This document shows, piece after piece, positions 1-8,594 of a DNA stretch of 64,000 bases. This DNA is from Lacticaseibacillus casei DSM 20011 = JCM 1134 = ATCC 393 (GTDB taxonomy: Bacteria; Bacillota; Bacilli; Lactobacillales; Lactobacillaceae), in the NCBI RefSeq assembly GCF_000829055.1, contig NZ_AP012544.1, forward strand, positions 806,001-870,000, in the 5' to 3' direction. The notes beneath the pieces are model-generated. The model worked only from the letters and a program-made list of their open reading frames with translations, ran no database searches and was not told the origin of the DNA. A program made the position numbers and the translations under genes. The stretch's first letter is position 1, and each line of letters opens with the position of its first letter.

Positions 1-608
1 CCGGTCATGAGATTGAAACGGCGATTGTCCGACTGGCCCAAATGGCGCGCGCCGCTGGGATTCATGTCATCATTGCGACCCAGCGCCCTTCCGTGGATGT
101 GATTACAGGACTGATGAAGGCCAACATTCCGTCCCGGATTGCGTTTGCCACATCTAGCGGAATTGATTCGCGCACAATTTTGGATAGTAACGGTGCAGAG
201 AAGTTGCTTGGGCGCGGAGATATGCTATTTTCGCCAATTGGTGCGTCAAAGCCATTGCGAATTCAAGGTGCCTTTATTCCATCGATTGATGTCGAGCGGG
301 TCGTTAAGGCGATTACGGATCAGGTTTCACCGGCATACGTTGAAAGTATGACACCCACGGAAAGTGTCGAAACCGAGCAACAAGGTGATTCCGAAGACGA
401 GTTATACGATGATGCCAAGGCGTTTGTCATTGCTCAGCAGAGTGCGTCGACATCCATGTTGCAACGGCGTTTTCGCATTGGCTATAATCGCGCCGCGCGA
501 CTTATTGATGATCTTGAGGCTAATCAAATCGTTGGCCCAAGTGAAGGCAGTAAACCCCGAAAAGTTTTTGCCACACCAGAATCGGCAACCAATGCTAATC
601 AGTCATGA
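1..608 (+). CDS. ftsK: DNA translocase FtsK/SpoIIIE, C-terminal part (5' end outside window)
   Basis: The open frame enters from the left edge (first full codon at 3) and ends at TGA 606-608. The first ~100 visible residues are the end of the RecA-like motor of the FtsK/SpoIIIE family, with the conserved stretches [32 protein letters not shown] and [12 protein letters not shown]. After an acidic linker the last ~65 residues ([27 protein letters not shown]) form the winged-helix gamma domain that reads polar KOPS/SRS-type sequences. The protein pumps chromosomal DNA through the division septum. The N-terminal membrane part is not in the window. The next gene starts 8 bp downstream. Confidence 0.95.
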   Translation, partial: GHEIETAIVRLAQMARAAGIHVIIATQRPSVDVITGLMKANIPSRIAFATSSGIDSRTILDSNGAEKLLGRGDMLFSPIGASKPLRIQGAFIPSIDVERVVKAITDQVSPAYVESMTPTESVETEQQGDSEDELYDDAKAFVIAQQSASTSMLQRRFRIGYNRAARLIDDLEANQIVGPSEGSKPRKVFATPESATNANQS

Positions 609-616
609 GGGAGACT

Positions 617-1879
617 ATGCAAAAAGAAATCAAGCCGGGAGTTTGGCTCATTGTTTTGCCAACGACCCAATTCAAAACAACACGCATTAATGTTCAGTTT
701 TTGACGCCATTGCGGCGCGCGACGATCACCAAGCGCACTTTATTGACCAGTTTATTGGAAACAAATAGCAAGCAATATCCAACACAAGCGGCGATGGCGG
801 CCCATTTAGAGGCACTGTATGGCGCCAACTTTAGTATCGGCGTGGCGCGAAAAGGCCGATTGCACCGGATCGGCGTCACAATGAGCACGGTCGATGATCG
901 GTTTACGGATCAACCGTTGTTACCGCAAGCGGTCGCCTTTTTGCGGTCGGTTCTTTTTGCACCGAATTTTCACAATGATCAATTTGATCAGGTGACCTTT
1001 GATCGGGAAAAAGAGAATCTGGATCACTATCTGGCTAGTTTGGATGATGATCGCCAGACACAGGCCGCATTGGGTGTGCAACGCTTGTATTTTGGCGTTG
1101 ATCCCGATCAAGCCATTCCGAGTTTTGGTACGCGGGAGGATTTAGCTCCGCTGACGGCGGCAGATTTGACGGACTATTATCATCAACTGATGAGTCAGGA
1201 TCAGGTGATTATTACGGTTCTGGGGGATGTGCAGGAGCAGCAGGTGGAGAAGCTGTTTGCTGATTGGCCGCTGGCAGCGCGTGCCCGGACGATGCCGGCA
1301 ATCGCCTTTGATCTGCCTCCGCACCCTGAAGTGCTGACCCAGACGAAAACCGTGGTGGCACAACAGGCCAAATTTGACTTGGCTTACCATATCACAACGG
1401 ATTTGATGGGTCCCAAATATACTGCTGCGCTAGTGGCCGAGGAATTATTTGGCGGATCCAGCCTGTCGCTTTTATTCACTAATGTGCGTGAAAAAGCCAG
1501 CTTGGCTTATTACGCAAGCTCGATGTTGGACGCGTTTCGTGGCCTGATGTTGGTTCAAACCGGGATTGAAGGTAAAGCCCATGATCAGGTTGCCGACTTG
1601 ATTCAGCAGCAACTGGCAGCGGTCGTTAATGGTGACTTTTCCGATAAGCTTTTGCAGTCGGTTAAAGACGGGATCTTGGATCATCAACGGGCAACGTACG
1701 ACAGCCCGCGGTTTTTAACCAATCAGGCACTGTATCAGCTGTTGGTGCCAGATGCGCCTCAAGATTTTGAAAGCTTTGCGCGCCGTATTCAAGCGGTGGA
1801 TCGCCAAGCGGTTCAGGAAGCAGCAGCCGGCATGCAACTTCAAGCCACATATTTTCTGACTGGGGAGGACATCGAATGA
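617..1879 (+). CDS. ymfF: M16-family peptidase-like protein (YmfF type, no zinc motif)
   Basis: 420 aa from ATG 617, preceded by GAGGGA at 607-612. An ATG at 605 is in frame but has no ribosome site, so 617 is preferred. The fold is that of insulinase/mitochondrial-processing-peptidase (M16) proteins, with the C-terminal M16 half recognisable (YHQLMSQDQVIITVLGDV, LFGGSSLSLLFTNVREKASLAYY). The HxxEH zinc-binding motif is absent, as is usual for the YmfF partner, which is thought to pair with an active YmfH-like subunit. It overlaps the next gene by 4 bp (ATGA), which supports coupled translation and a heterodimer. The substrate is unknown. Confidence 0.85.
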   Translation: MQKEIKPGVWLIVLPTTQFKTTRINVQFLTPLRRATITKRTLLTSLLETNSKQYPTQAAMAAHLEALYGANFSIGVARKGRLHRIGVTMSTVDDRFTDQPLLPQAVAFLRSVLFAPNFHNDQFDQVTFDREKENLDHYLASLDDDRQTQAALGVQRLYFGVDPDQAIPSFGTREDLAPLTAADLTDYYHQLMSQDQVIITVLGDVQEQQVEKLFADWPLAARARTMPAIAFDLPPHPEVLTQTKTVVAQQAKFDLAYHITTDLMGPKYTAALVAEELFGGSSLSLLFTNVREKASLAYYASSMLDAFRGLMLVQTGIEGKAHDQVADLIQQQLAAVVNGDFSDKLLQSVKDGILDHQRATYDSPRFLTNQALYQLLVPDAPQDFESFARRIQAVDRQAVQEAAAGMQLQATYFLTGEDIE

Positions 1880-3171
1880 AGACGCAATATTTTAGCGATG
1901 TTGACGAAACTTTGGTCACGACAAAGCTGCCCAACGGTTTGCGGCTGCAGGTCGTGCCACGGCCGGCGTATCATAAAAGTTATGCGATTATGACCACAGA
2001 CTATGGCGCGATCGATACGCGGTTTGCCCCAGATGGCAAGAAAATGGTCACTTACCCGGCTGGTATCGCGCATTTTCTGGAGCACAAGCTTTTTGAAAAA
2101 GAAGACCATGATGCATTTGACCTTTTCGGTGAGACCGGGGCTTCAGCCAATGCGTTTACCAGTGCAACCAAAACCAGTTTCTTGTTCTCGGCGACGACGC
2201 AGTTAACCAAGAATCTGCAGATTTTGCTGGATTTTGTTCAAGAACCGTTCTTCTCCGAAAGTTCGGTCGCCAAAGAACAGGGTATTATCGGCTCGGAAAT
2301 TCAGATGTATCAAGATGATCCCGGCTGGCGTGTTTATGCCGGGCTGTTGGAAAATCTTTTTCCAAATCATCCGGCGCACGTTGACGTGGCAGGAACTGCA
2401 GACAGCATCGCGCAGATCACACCGGAAATGCTGTACACCATTCACCGGATTTTTTACCAACCTAGCAATATGACGTTGGTGATTGTCGGCAATATTGATG
2501 CCTCTGAAATCATTGATTTTGTTGCCGATAATCAGGCAAAGAAGCATTTCCCGGCACCACAGCCCATTGTGCGCGGCGTCGAGGCGGATTTACAAACAGC
2601 TGACATTATCCCTTATCGCGAGTTGAAAATGCCGGTTAGTCGGCCGAAAACGCTAGTCGGCTTCAAAGGCCAGGTAGCGATCCCGCAGACAACGGAAGGC
2701 TGGCGGTATCAGCTGACCATCAGATTGTTACTGGAAGTTTTATTTGGCGACTCATCCCAGCTATACCAGGAATGGTATGATCAGGGGCTGATTGATGATT
2801 CATTTGATTTTGACTTTACCAATCAGCGCAGTTTCAGTTACGGGCTTGTCGGCGGTGATACGGATGATCCTCAAGCGTTGAGTGTCGCCATTAAACAGGT
2901 TTTGCTGCATGCCACGGCGCAGTCTGATTTGACGAGCGAGCGAGTGGAACTGATTAAGCGAGCTTCGTTAGGCCAGTATTATGCGGGTCTGAATGGCCTG
3001 AATGGGGTCGCCAATCAATTGAGTGCCTTGAGTTTTGGCCAGGCACGACTGTTTGATTTTCCGCAGATTTTGAACAGCATCAGCTTTGATGACGTCAAAC
3101 AATTGATTCCGCAAATTTTCCAATCTGACGCCTTAACGGTTTTGACCATGCTTCCGGAGGGTCAATCATGA
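1876..3171 (+). CDS. ymfH: M16-family zinc peptidase (YmfH type)
   Basis: 431 aa. The active-site motif HFLEH (H66, E69, H70) is intact, and a downstream glutamate in EQGIIGSEIQMY (~residue 145) fits the third zinc ligand of inverzincin M16 enzymes. The rest shows the usual two-lobed M16 layout. Coupled by 4-bp overlaps to the YmfF-like gene upstream and to the reductase downstream. In Bacillus the same trio precedes ymfM/rodZ and pgsA. Probably the catalytic half of a cytoplasmic peptidase pair; natural substrate not known. Confidence 0.88.
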   Translation: MKTQYFSDVDETLVTTKLPNGLRLQVVPRPAYHKSYAIMTTDYGAIDTRFAPDGKKMVTYPAGIAHFLEHKLFEKEDHDAFDLFGETGASANAFTSATKTSFLFSATTQLTKNLQILLDFVQEPFFSESSVAKEQGIIGSEIQMYQDDPGWRVYAGLLENLFPNHPAHVDVAGTADSIAQITPEMLYTIHRIFYQPSNMTLVIVGNIDASEIIDFVADNQAKKHFPAPQPIVRGVEADLQTADIIPYRELKMPVSRPKTLVGFKGQVAIPQTTEGWRYQLTIRLLLEVLFGDSSQLYQEWYDQGLIDDSFDFDFTNQRSFSYGLVGGDTDDPQALSVAIKQVLLHATAQSDLTSERVELIKRASLGQYYAGLNGLNGVANQLSALSFGQARLFDFPQILNSISFDDVKQLIPQIFQSDALTVLTMLPEGQS

Positions 3172-3896
3172 GATCTGCACTGATTATTGGCGCTTCCGGT
3201 GATATTGGCCAGGCGGTCGCTGCAAAAATGACGGCAGATGGCTGGTCGCTATATCTTCACTATTATCGTCACGAGAAAATCGTAACGAATCAGGTCAAAA
3301 CCTTTCAGGCGGCCTATCCGCAGCAGGACTTTATTCCGCTCCAGTATGATCTGACCGATGATCAGCATTTAGACAAATTAACCGCGCAACTATTCAGCCT
3401 TGATGCGGTTGTTTTTGCTGCCGGGATGACTTATTATCATCTTTTCAAAGAAACGACCGTACCTGAAATGACGGCGTTGATGCGGGTGCATTTGTTGACG
3501 CCGATGGTGCTGTTAACCAAGGTGGAACATAAGCTGGCACAATCCGGACATGGCCGGGTGATTTTCATCGGTTCGGTTTACGGCGGAACCGGTTCGGCGA
3601 TGGAAGTGGCTTATAGCACGGTAAAAGGAGCGCAAAGTGCATTTGTCAAAGCTTATGCGCAAGAGGTGGCAAGCCTTGGCATTACGGTTAACGTTGTGGC
3701 TCCCGGTGCGGTGTCGACTAAAATGAATACGCAGATGTTTGATCAGTCATCGTTAGCCAAGGTCCGGGCCGAAATTCCGGCGGCTAGGTTTGCGACCCCG
3801 CAGGATATTAGTTACTATGTCACTATGCTGACTGCCAAAGATGCTGCTTACCTGACAGGCCAGACCCTTTACGTCACAGGTGGCTGGCGCATCTAG
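3168..3896 (+). CDS. ymfI: Short-chain dehydrogenase/reductase (YmfI/FabG-like)
   Basis: 242 aa classical SDR. The Rossmann glycine motif GASGDIG lies at residues 8-14. The catalytic triad is visible as S136, Y149 and K153 (YSTVK), with the NVVAPGAVSTKM stretch after it and a C-terminal TGQTLYVTGGW typical of FabG-like enzymes. NAD(P)H-dependent oxidoreductase; its location in the ymfF-ymfH-pgsA cluster suggests a housekeeping role, perhaps lipid-linked, but the substrate cannot be read from sequence. Start overlaps the preceding stop (ATGA). About 86 bp of non-coding sequence follow. Confidence 0.88.
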   Translation: MRSALIIGASGDIGQAVAAKMTADGWSLYLHYYRHEKIVTNQVKTFQAAYPQQDFIPLQYDLTDDQHLDKLTAQLFSLDAVVFAAGMTYYHLFKETTVPEMTALMRVHLLTPMVLLTKVEHKLAQSGHGRVIFIGSVYGGTGSAMEVAYSTVKGAQSAFVKAYAQEVASLGITVNVVAPGAVSTKMNTQMFDQSSLAKVRAEIPAARFATPQDISYYVTMLTAKDAAYLTGQTLYVTGGWRI

Positions 3897-3982
3897 CAAA
3901 CAAAGGATTTCTTAAGGCTTACAGATGGTTTTTCATGCTATACTAAAAATGGTTAATAAAAAATAGCGGGTGAAGAAAACAT

Positions 3983-4921
3983 ATGGATGAAATTGGGCAA
4001 AAATTACGGGACGCCCGGATTGAAAAGGGTTATACCATTGATGATCTGCAACAGATCACCAAAATCCAAAAACGCTATCTGATTGCCATCGAAGAAGGAC
4101 ATTTCGATGCGCTGCCAGGTGATTTTTATGTGCGTGCTTTCATCAAACAATATGCCGATACGGTCGGTCTTGACGGCGATGAGCTCCTAACGCAGTTCCA
4201 GCAGGATATTCCGGAACCGCAGCCAAAAGAATATGCTGCTCAGTCGGTTGAAAATAAGACGCGCGCAACCCGTGCTGAAGAAGCCAGTCCAGTCAACCGC
4301 TTGCGCCGTTATTTACCGCAAATTGCAGTGGCAGGGATTGTGGTGGTAGCGGTTATTGTCATTTATGCTGTGATGTTGATGTCACAATCAGGACCGAAGC
4401 AGACGATACCGGCAGATTCTGAAAGCGTTGCGGTTTCGTCTAAACGCAGTAGCGCAAAGTCATCAAAATCATCGAAGTCGTCAAAAGCGTCCTCAAAGTC
4501 CAGCAAGGCATCCGCTTCAAGCAGCTCCAAGCCATCTGAAAAAGCGTCCAAGCAGAAGAAAGAAAAGAGCGGTAAACTCGATATTTCTGTCGCGGCTGCT
4601 AATGGCGCAACACAGGCGGTTACACTCAAAAATCTGCCGACTACCGGCAACAAGCTTACTTTAGGGGCTAAGGGAGCAACGGCATGGGTTTCAGTGATTG
4701 TCAATGGTACGACCACTTGGCAGGGATCCTTAACACCCGGCAATACGCAAGAAGTCTCACTACCGGATGACGCATCAACCTTCCAAGTCCGTTCTGGTAA
4801 TGCAACGGCAACAACCATCAAACTGAATGGCAAAGACGTTGATATTTCAAACGGAACCAGCATCGTGCGGACAATCACCTTCACAAACAGTACCAGTGAA
4901 AGCGAGGGGTCCCAAGAATGA
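3983..4921 (+). CDS. rodZ: RodZ-like membrane protein with N-terminal HTH
   Basis: 312 aa. Residues 1-75 are an HTH_25/Xre-type domain (GQKLRDARIEKGYTIDDLQQ, GDFYVRAFIKQYAD) as in RodZ/YmfM. A single membrane segment at ~113-133 (IAVAGIVVVAVIVIYAVMLM) is followed by a Ser/Lys-rich linker (~145-190) and an extracytoplasmic beta-rich DUF4115-type domain. RodZ proteins link MreB filaments to the elongation machinery and so affect cell shape. A likely -10 box TATACT lies upstream near 3939. It overlaps pgsA by 4 bp, the conserved arrangement in Firmicutes. Confidence 0.85.
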   Translation: MDEIGQKLRDARIEKGYTIDDLQQITKIQKRYLIAIEEGHFDALPGDFYVRAFIKQYADTVGLDGDELLTQFQQDIPEPQPKEYAAQSVENKTRATRAEEASPVNRLRRYLPQIAVAGIVVVAVIVIYAVMLMSQSGPKQTIPADSESVAVSSKRSSAKSSKSSKSSKASSKSSKASASSSSKPSEKASKQKKEKSGKLDISVAAANGATQAVTLKNLPTTGNKLTLGAKGATAWVSVIVNGTTTWQGSLTPGNTQEVSLPDDASTFQVRSGNATATTIKLNGKDVDISNGTSIVRTITFTNSTSESEGSQE

Positions 4922-5511
4922 ATCTTCCAAACAAGTTGACGTTGATCCGGATCTTCCTAATTCCGGTTTTCACGTTGTTGCTTGCGTTTAATTGGCCAGC
5001 GGGTTATCTGACCATTGCAGGAACCAAGGTGGCGGTCAGTTGGTTCATCGCACTGATTATTTTCATCATTGCGTCACTCACCGACTTTGCGGACGGTCAT
5101 ATTGCCCGCAGTCAACACTTGATAACCAACTTTGGCAAGTTTGCCGATCCATTGGCGGACAAGCTGTTAGTCATGACCGCCTTTATCTTTTTAACCGCTG
5201 CCGGCCAGATTCCGGCATGGGGAACGGCGATCATTCTTTGGCGGGAACTGGCCGTGACCGGTTTACGGCTCCTGCTTTCCAATAAAGGCGAAGTTCTCGC
5301 GGCAGCGTGGCCCGGCAAGATTAAAACCAACACCCAGATGTTTGCGATCATTTTTCTGATGTTAAACAACGCGTGGTTTAACAACATCAATGTGCCATTC
5401 GCGTTGATTCTCTTCTACGTCGCCGTGTTCTTCACCATTTATTCAGGTGTGGAATACTTCTACAAAAATCGCGCTGTATTCGCCGATTCGTTTGGTTCGA
5501 GTCATGAATAA
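4918..5511 (+). CDS. pgsA: CDP-diacylglycerol-glycerol-3-phosphate 3-phosphatidyltransferase
   Basis: 197 aa polytopic membrane enzyme that makes phosphatidylglycerol phosphate, the committed step to phosphatidylglycerol and cardiolipin. The CDP-alcohol phosphotransferase signature D-x2-DG-x2-AR-x8-G-x3-D-x3-D is complete, starting at D56 (DFADGHIAR, then GKFADPLAD). Length matches the family. Last gene of the block; a strong hairpin terminator follows at 5519. Confidence 0.95.
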   Translation: MNLPNKLTLIRIFLIPVFTLLLAFNWPAGYLTIAGTKVAVSWFIALIIFIIASLTDFADGHIARSQHLITNFGKFADPLADKLLVMTAFIFLTAAGQIPAWGTAIILWRELAVTGLRLLLSNKGEVLAAAWPGKIKTNTQMFAIIFLMLNNAWFNNINVPFALILFYVAVFFTIYSGVEYFYKNRAVFADSFGSSHE

Positions 5512-5518
5512 GTTTGGT

Positions 5519-5549
5519 AAAAACCCAGGTCAGGTGATCTGGGTTTTTT
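5519..5549 (+). terminator. Rho-independent terminator after pgsA
   Basis: Stem AAACCCAG...CTGGGTTT (5521-5528 with 5539-5546) followed by a T run. The 215 bp from here to cinA hold no other feature I can support beyond a presumed cinA promoter. Confidence 0.85.
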
Positions 5550-5783
5550 AGTACGCAGACTTTTGCGCCAGTGTGGGCTATGTAAGCCGGTAGTTAGGGG
5601 ACCACACAGTCTTGTTGGCAAGGGCTGTTTTGTGCAATCGCAGGTAGTAAAATGGATTGTAAGCAAATAGCAGCGTTTTTAATGTGAGATGCGTCACGTT
5701 GCAATGGCCTTTATCCAGAAAATTTTGATTTGAAAAAGGGAAAAAAGAATTAAAGTCGAACTCTATTGTTAGGTGGGAAAGAT

Positions 5784-7025
5784 ATGCAAGCAGAAATTAT
5801 TGCTGTCGGAACTGAAATTCTGATGGGACAGATTACTAATACTAATGGCGCCTATATGGCTAAACAGTTGGCCGCTTTAGGCATTGCCAGCTATCATCAA
5901 CAGGTTGTCGGTGACAATGTGCAACGCCTGGTTGATGCGATCAGCTTAGCCGAAAAACGCAGTGACATTGTGATTTTGATCGGTGGTTTAGGACCCACAC
6001 CAGATGACCTGACGAAACAAACGTTGGCGGCTCATCTGAATTTGCCGTTGGTTGAAGATGCGGACGCCATGGCAAAACTGGCGGCGGGGGTTAAACAACA
6101 GCAACGGGCGATGACGCCAAATAATAAGTTACAGGCAATGTATCCGCAAGGTGCTGATATATTGGTTAATCGCGTCGGGCTGGCAGTCGGTGCCTGGGTC
6201 GAACAACACCAACATGCCTATGTACTACTGCCTGGTCCGCCTAGGGAATTTATCCCAATGGTTGATCATGAGCTATTACCTCATTTGGCCAAGTATAGCG
6301 GCCATCATGAAGCTTTTGTCAGCCGCGTCATGCGCTTCTTTGGTGTTGGTGAATCACAATTGGTGACGGATTTGGGTGATTTAATTGCCAAGCAGACGAA
6401 TCCGACACTGGCAACGTATATCAAGGATCATGAAGTGACCATTCGAGTGACGGCCAGCGGTGAGACCCAGGCAGATGCTGAAGCCAAACTGGAACCGGTG
6501 ATCGGTGCCATTATGGATCGCGAGGGACGTTACTTTTATGGTTATGGTGATGATAATAGCCTCGCTAAAGAGTTGGTCAAGGCATTAGCGGCGACCGACA
6601 AGCAAATAACGGCAGCAGAGAGCTTGACAGCCGGTGCGTTTCAGGCGGCTTTGGGGGATGTTCCCGGCGTCTCGAATTATTTCAAAGGCGGTTTTGTGAC
6701 GTACGCATTAGCCACTAAAGCAGCATTTTTGAATATCGATGCGCGTGAGTTAGCGGCTCATGGGGTAGTGAGTGAATTTACCGCCAAAGCAATGGCCGAG
6801 CATGCCCGTCAGCGGGCTGCGGCCGATATTGCAGTCAGTTTTACCGGCGTGGCCGGGCCCGACACACTGGAAGGTCAGCCAGCCGGGACAGTTTGGATCG
6901 GCTTGGCGCGGATGGGCCAAGTGCCGGTTGCACAGATTTATCATTTTCCCGGTGGCCGCAATGATGTTCGCAAACGCGCGGTTATGACCGGCATGATGAT
7001 CGCATTGAAGAGCTTGCGGGATTAA
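5784..7025 (+). CDS. cinA: Competence/damage-inducible protein CinA (nicotinamide mononucleotide deamidase type)
   Basis: 413 aa from ATG 5784 with AGGTGGGA upstream; an in-frame TTG at 5766 is unlikely because it would precede the ribosome site. The N-terminal molybdopterin-binding-like (COG1058) domain shows AVGTEILMGQITNTN and IGGLGPTPDDLTKQTLA. The C-terminal CinA domain (from ~270) shows AESLTAGAFQAALGDVPGVS and SFTGVAGPD. CinA proteins recycle NMN by deamidation and are co-transcribed with recA in many Firmicutes, as here (recA begins 55 bp after the stop). Confidence 0.93.
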   Translation: MQAEIIAVGTEILMGQITNTNGAYMAKQLAALGIASYHQQVVGDNVQRLVDAISLAEKRSDIVILIGGLGPTPDDLTKQTLAAHLNLPLVEDADAMAKLAAGVKQQQRAMTPNNKLQAMYPQGADILVNRVGLAVGAWVEQHQHAYVLLPGPPREFIPMVDHELLPHLAKYSGHHEAFVSRVMRFFGVGESQLVTDLGDLIAKQTNPTLATYIKDHEVTIRVTASGETQADAEAKLEPVIGAIMDREGRYFYGYGDDNSLAKELVKALAATDKQITAAESLTAGAFQAALGDVPGVSNYFKGGFVTYALATKAAFLNIDARELAAHGVVSEFTAKAMAEHARQRAAADIAVSFTGVAGPDTLEGQPAGTVWIGLARMGQVPVAQIYHFPGGRNDVRKRAVMTGMMIALKSLRD

Positions 7026-7079
7026 TTTTCAGAACGATTGAAAAGTTGGATAGGTAGCAATGACAGGGGGCGGCAGGAA

Positions 7080-7997
7080 GTGGCAGACACAGAACGACAA
7101 GAAGCGTTAGCAACAGCACTAAAAAAGATTGAAAAGAATTTTGGCAAAGGTGCCATCATGAAAATGGGGGACAAGGCTGATACGCGGGTTTCGGCCATTT
7201 CCAGTGGCTCACTTGCGATTGACGAAGTGCTTGGCGTTGGTGGGTTGCCACGCGGGCGGATTGTTGAGATGTACGGTCCTGAAAGCTCCGGGGAAACCAC
7301 CGTTGCCTTGCATGCGGTGGCAATGGTGCAGCAGCATGGCGGAACCGCCGCGTATATTGATGCGGAAAATGCCATGGATCCTAAGTATGCGACCGCGCTG
7401 GTTCCGCAAGCCGAGATTGACGGAGATATGGGCGATGCGCACGTTGGCCTACAGGCGCGACTGATGTCACAAGCGCTGCGGAAGCTGTCTGGCAACATCA
7501 GTAAGACGAAAACTATTGCCGTCTTTATTAACCAAATTCGTGAGAAAGTCGGCATCGTTTTTGGCAACCCAGAAATAACCCCGGGTGGTCGGGCATTAAA
7601 GTTTTATGCAACAGTGCGGCTGGAAATCCGCCGTTCCGAACAGGTTAAAAACGGTGCTGAAATTGTCGGCAATCGTACTAAAATCAAGGTCGTTAAAAAT
7701 AAAGTGGCACCGCCTTTTAAAGTGGCGATTGTGGACATTATGTATGGCCGCGGCATTTCGCAAAGCGGTGAACTAGTCGATATGGCGGTTGAAAAAGACA
7801 TCGTTGAAAAGTCCGGGTCGTGGTATGCCTATCAAGGTGAGCGGATTGGCCAAGGACGCGAGCATGCCAAGGCTTATCTTGAAACTCATGAGGAAATGCG
7901 TAAAAAGATTGAGGGGCAAGTGCGTGAAGCTTACGGGATGCCGTTAAATCAGGTGATTGAAGTGGACGATCCGGATGAATCGGCGCGAGCTTCATGA
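7080..7997 (+). pseudogene. recA: RecA recombinase, Walker A lysine replaced and 42-residue internal deletion
   Basis: Start chosen at GTG 7080 (AGGGGGCGG upstream); this puts the P-loop at residue 66, the same number as in E. coli RecA. The N-terminal domain, L1/L2 region ([22 protein letters not shown]) and C-terminal domain are typical. Two lesions hit the ATPase. First, the P-loop reads GPESSGET, codon GAA at 7293-7295, where the family has an invariant lysine (K72). Second, residue L107 is joined directly to VPQAEIDG, which in RecA follows residue 149, so the 42 residues with the Walker B VVVDSVAAL strand are missing. GCGCTGG at 7395-7401 fits both sides of the junction. The frame stays open (305 aa; 347 if restored). 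ATP hydrolysis and strand exchange should be lost. Sequencing error is possible but must explain two independent changes. Confidence 0.9.
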
Positions 7998-8050
7998 CAG
8001 TATCGACTTGTTAAATGATTCGGAAATTGAATAGTGAAATTCATGTTGTA

Positions 8051-8088
8051 CAGACACTAACCGGCGATTTTTGGGTTAGTGTCTGTTT
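8051..8088 (+). terminator. Terminator after recA
   Basis: A 12-bp perfect stem CAGACACTAACC / GGTTAGTGTCTG (8051-8062 with 8074-8085) is followed by TTTGATTT. It closes the cinA-recA unit. Confidence 0.88.
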
Positions 8089-8131
8089 GATTTGAGGTTG
8101 GGGTTGGGGGAATAAGGAGTGTGGGGCAATC

Positions 8132-8480
8132 CGGTTTCGAAACGCGCTCGCTGGCGCAGAAATCTACGTGTAAGGACCTCAAGCCTAAATGGCCAAAGCC
8201 CGATTCATGATTTGTTATAGAGGACGATGATTGGCCGATACTGCTCGGAAACGCGTTCACAGGCCCAGAAACCTGCACATAAGGACCCCGGACCTAAATG
8301 GCCAAAGCCCGATCCGTGACTTGTTATAGAAGATAACTACTGGCCGATGCTGCATGGAAACGCGTTCGCTAGCGCAGGAGCCTGCGTGTAAGGACCTTGG
8401 TCGCAATGGCCAAAGACCGGCCATCACGCCCAAGGTCGCTTACACTCCAGCTCCTAAACGCGCCAGCTCATGCTCTTGCC
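8132..8480 (+). repeat. Intergenic repeat A, three units at 109-bp period
   Basis: The AAACGCG motif opens units at 8140, 8249 and 8358, exactly 109 bp apart. Each contains GCAGAAACCTGC-like and GTGTAAGGACC segments and ATGGCCAAAG. Only the last unit carries the complementary second arm (8425-8480: AAGGTCGCTTACACTCCAGC...), which can fold back on the first arm. Related copies occur at 16363 and 48641. No coding potential. It fills most of the 597-bp recA-rny gap. Confidence 0.85.
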
Positions 8481-8594
8481 CTGTTGACACCTTCATTGCC
8501 AGCACGTAAACTGATAGAGGTGTAATAATTTAAAAAAGCATCAAAGATTTTGATCAACAAGATGATTGAATCGCTTAGATGATGCGGAGGTGAA

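Noticed and set aside
4363..4884. Long antisense ORF (173 aa) within the rodZ-like gene
   Set aside because: Caused by the Ser/Lys-rich repeats of the sense gene; no ribosome site or family resemblance.
5744..5775. Possible LexA box upstream of cinA (CGAAC...GTTAG)
   Set aside because: The spacing between half-sites is 6 instead of 4 and the right half is mismatched.
8132..8480. CRISPR array as an explanation for the regularly spaced repeats
   Set aside because: Only three units, repeat part much longer than 50 bp, spacers are also similar to each other, and no cas genes.
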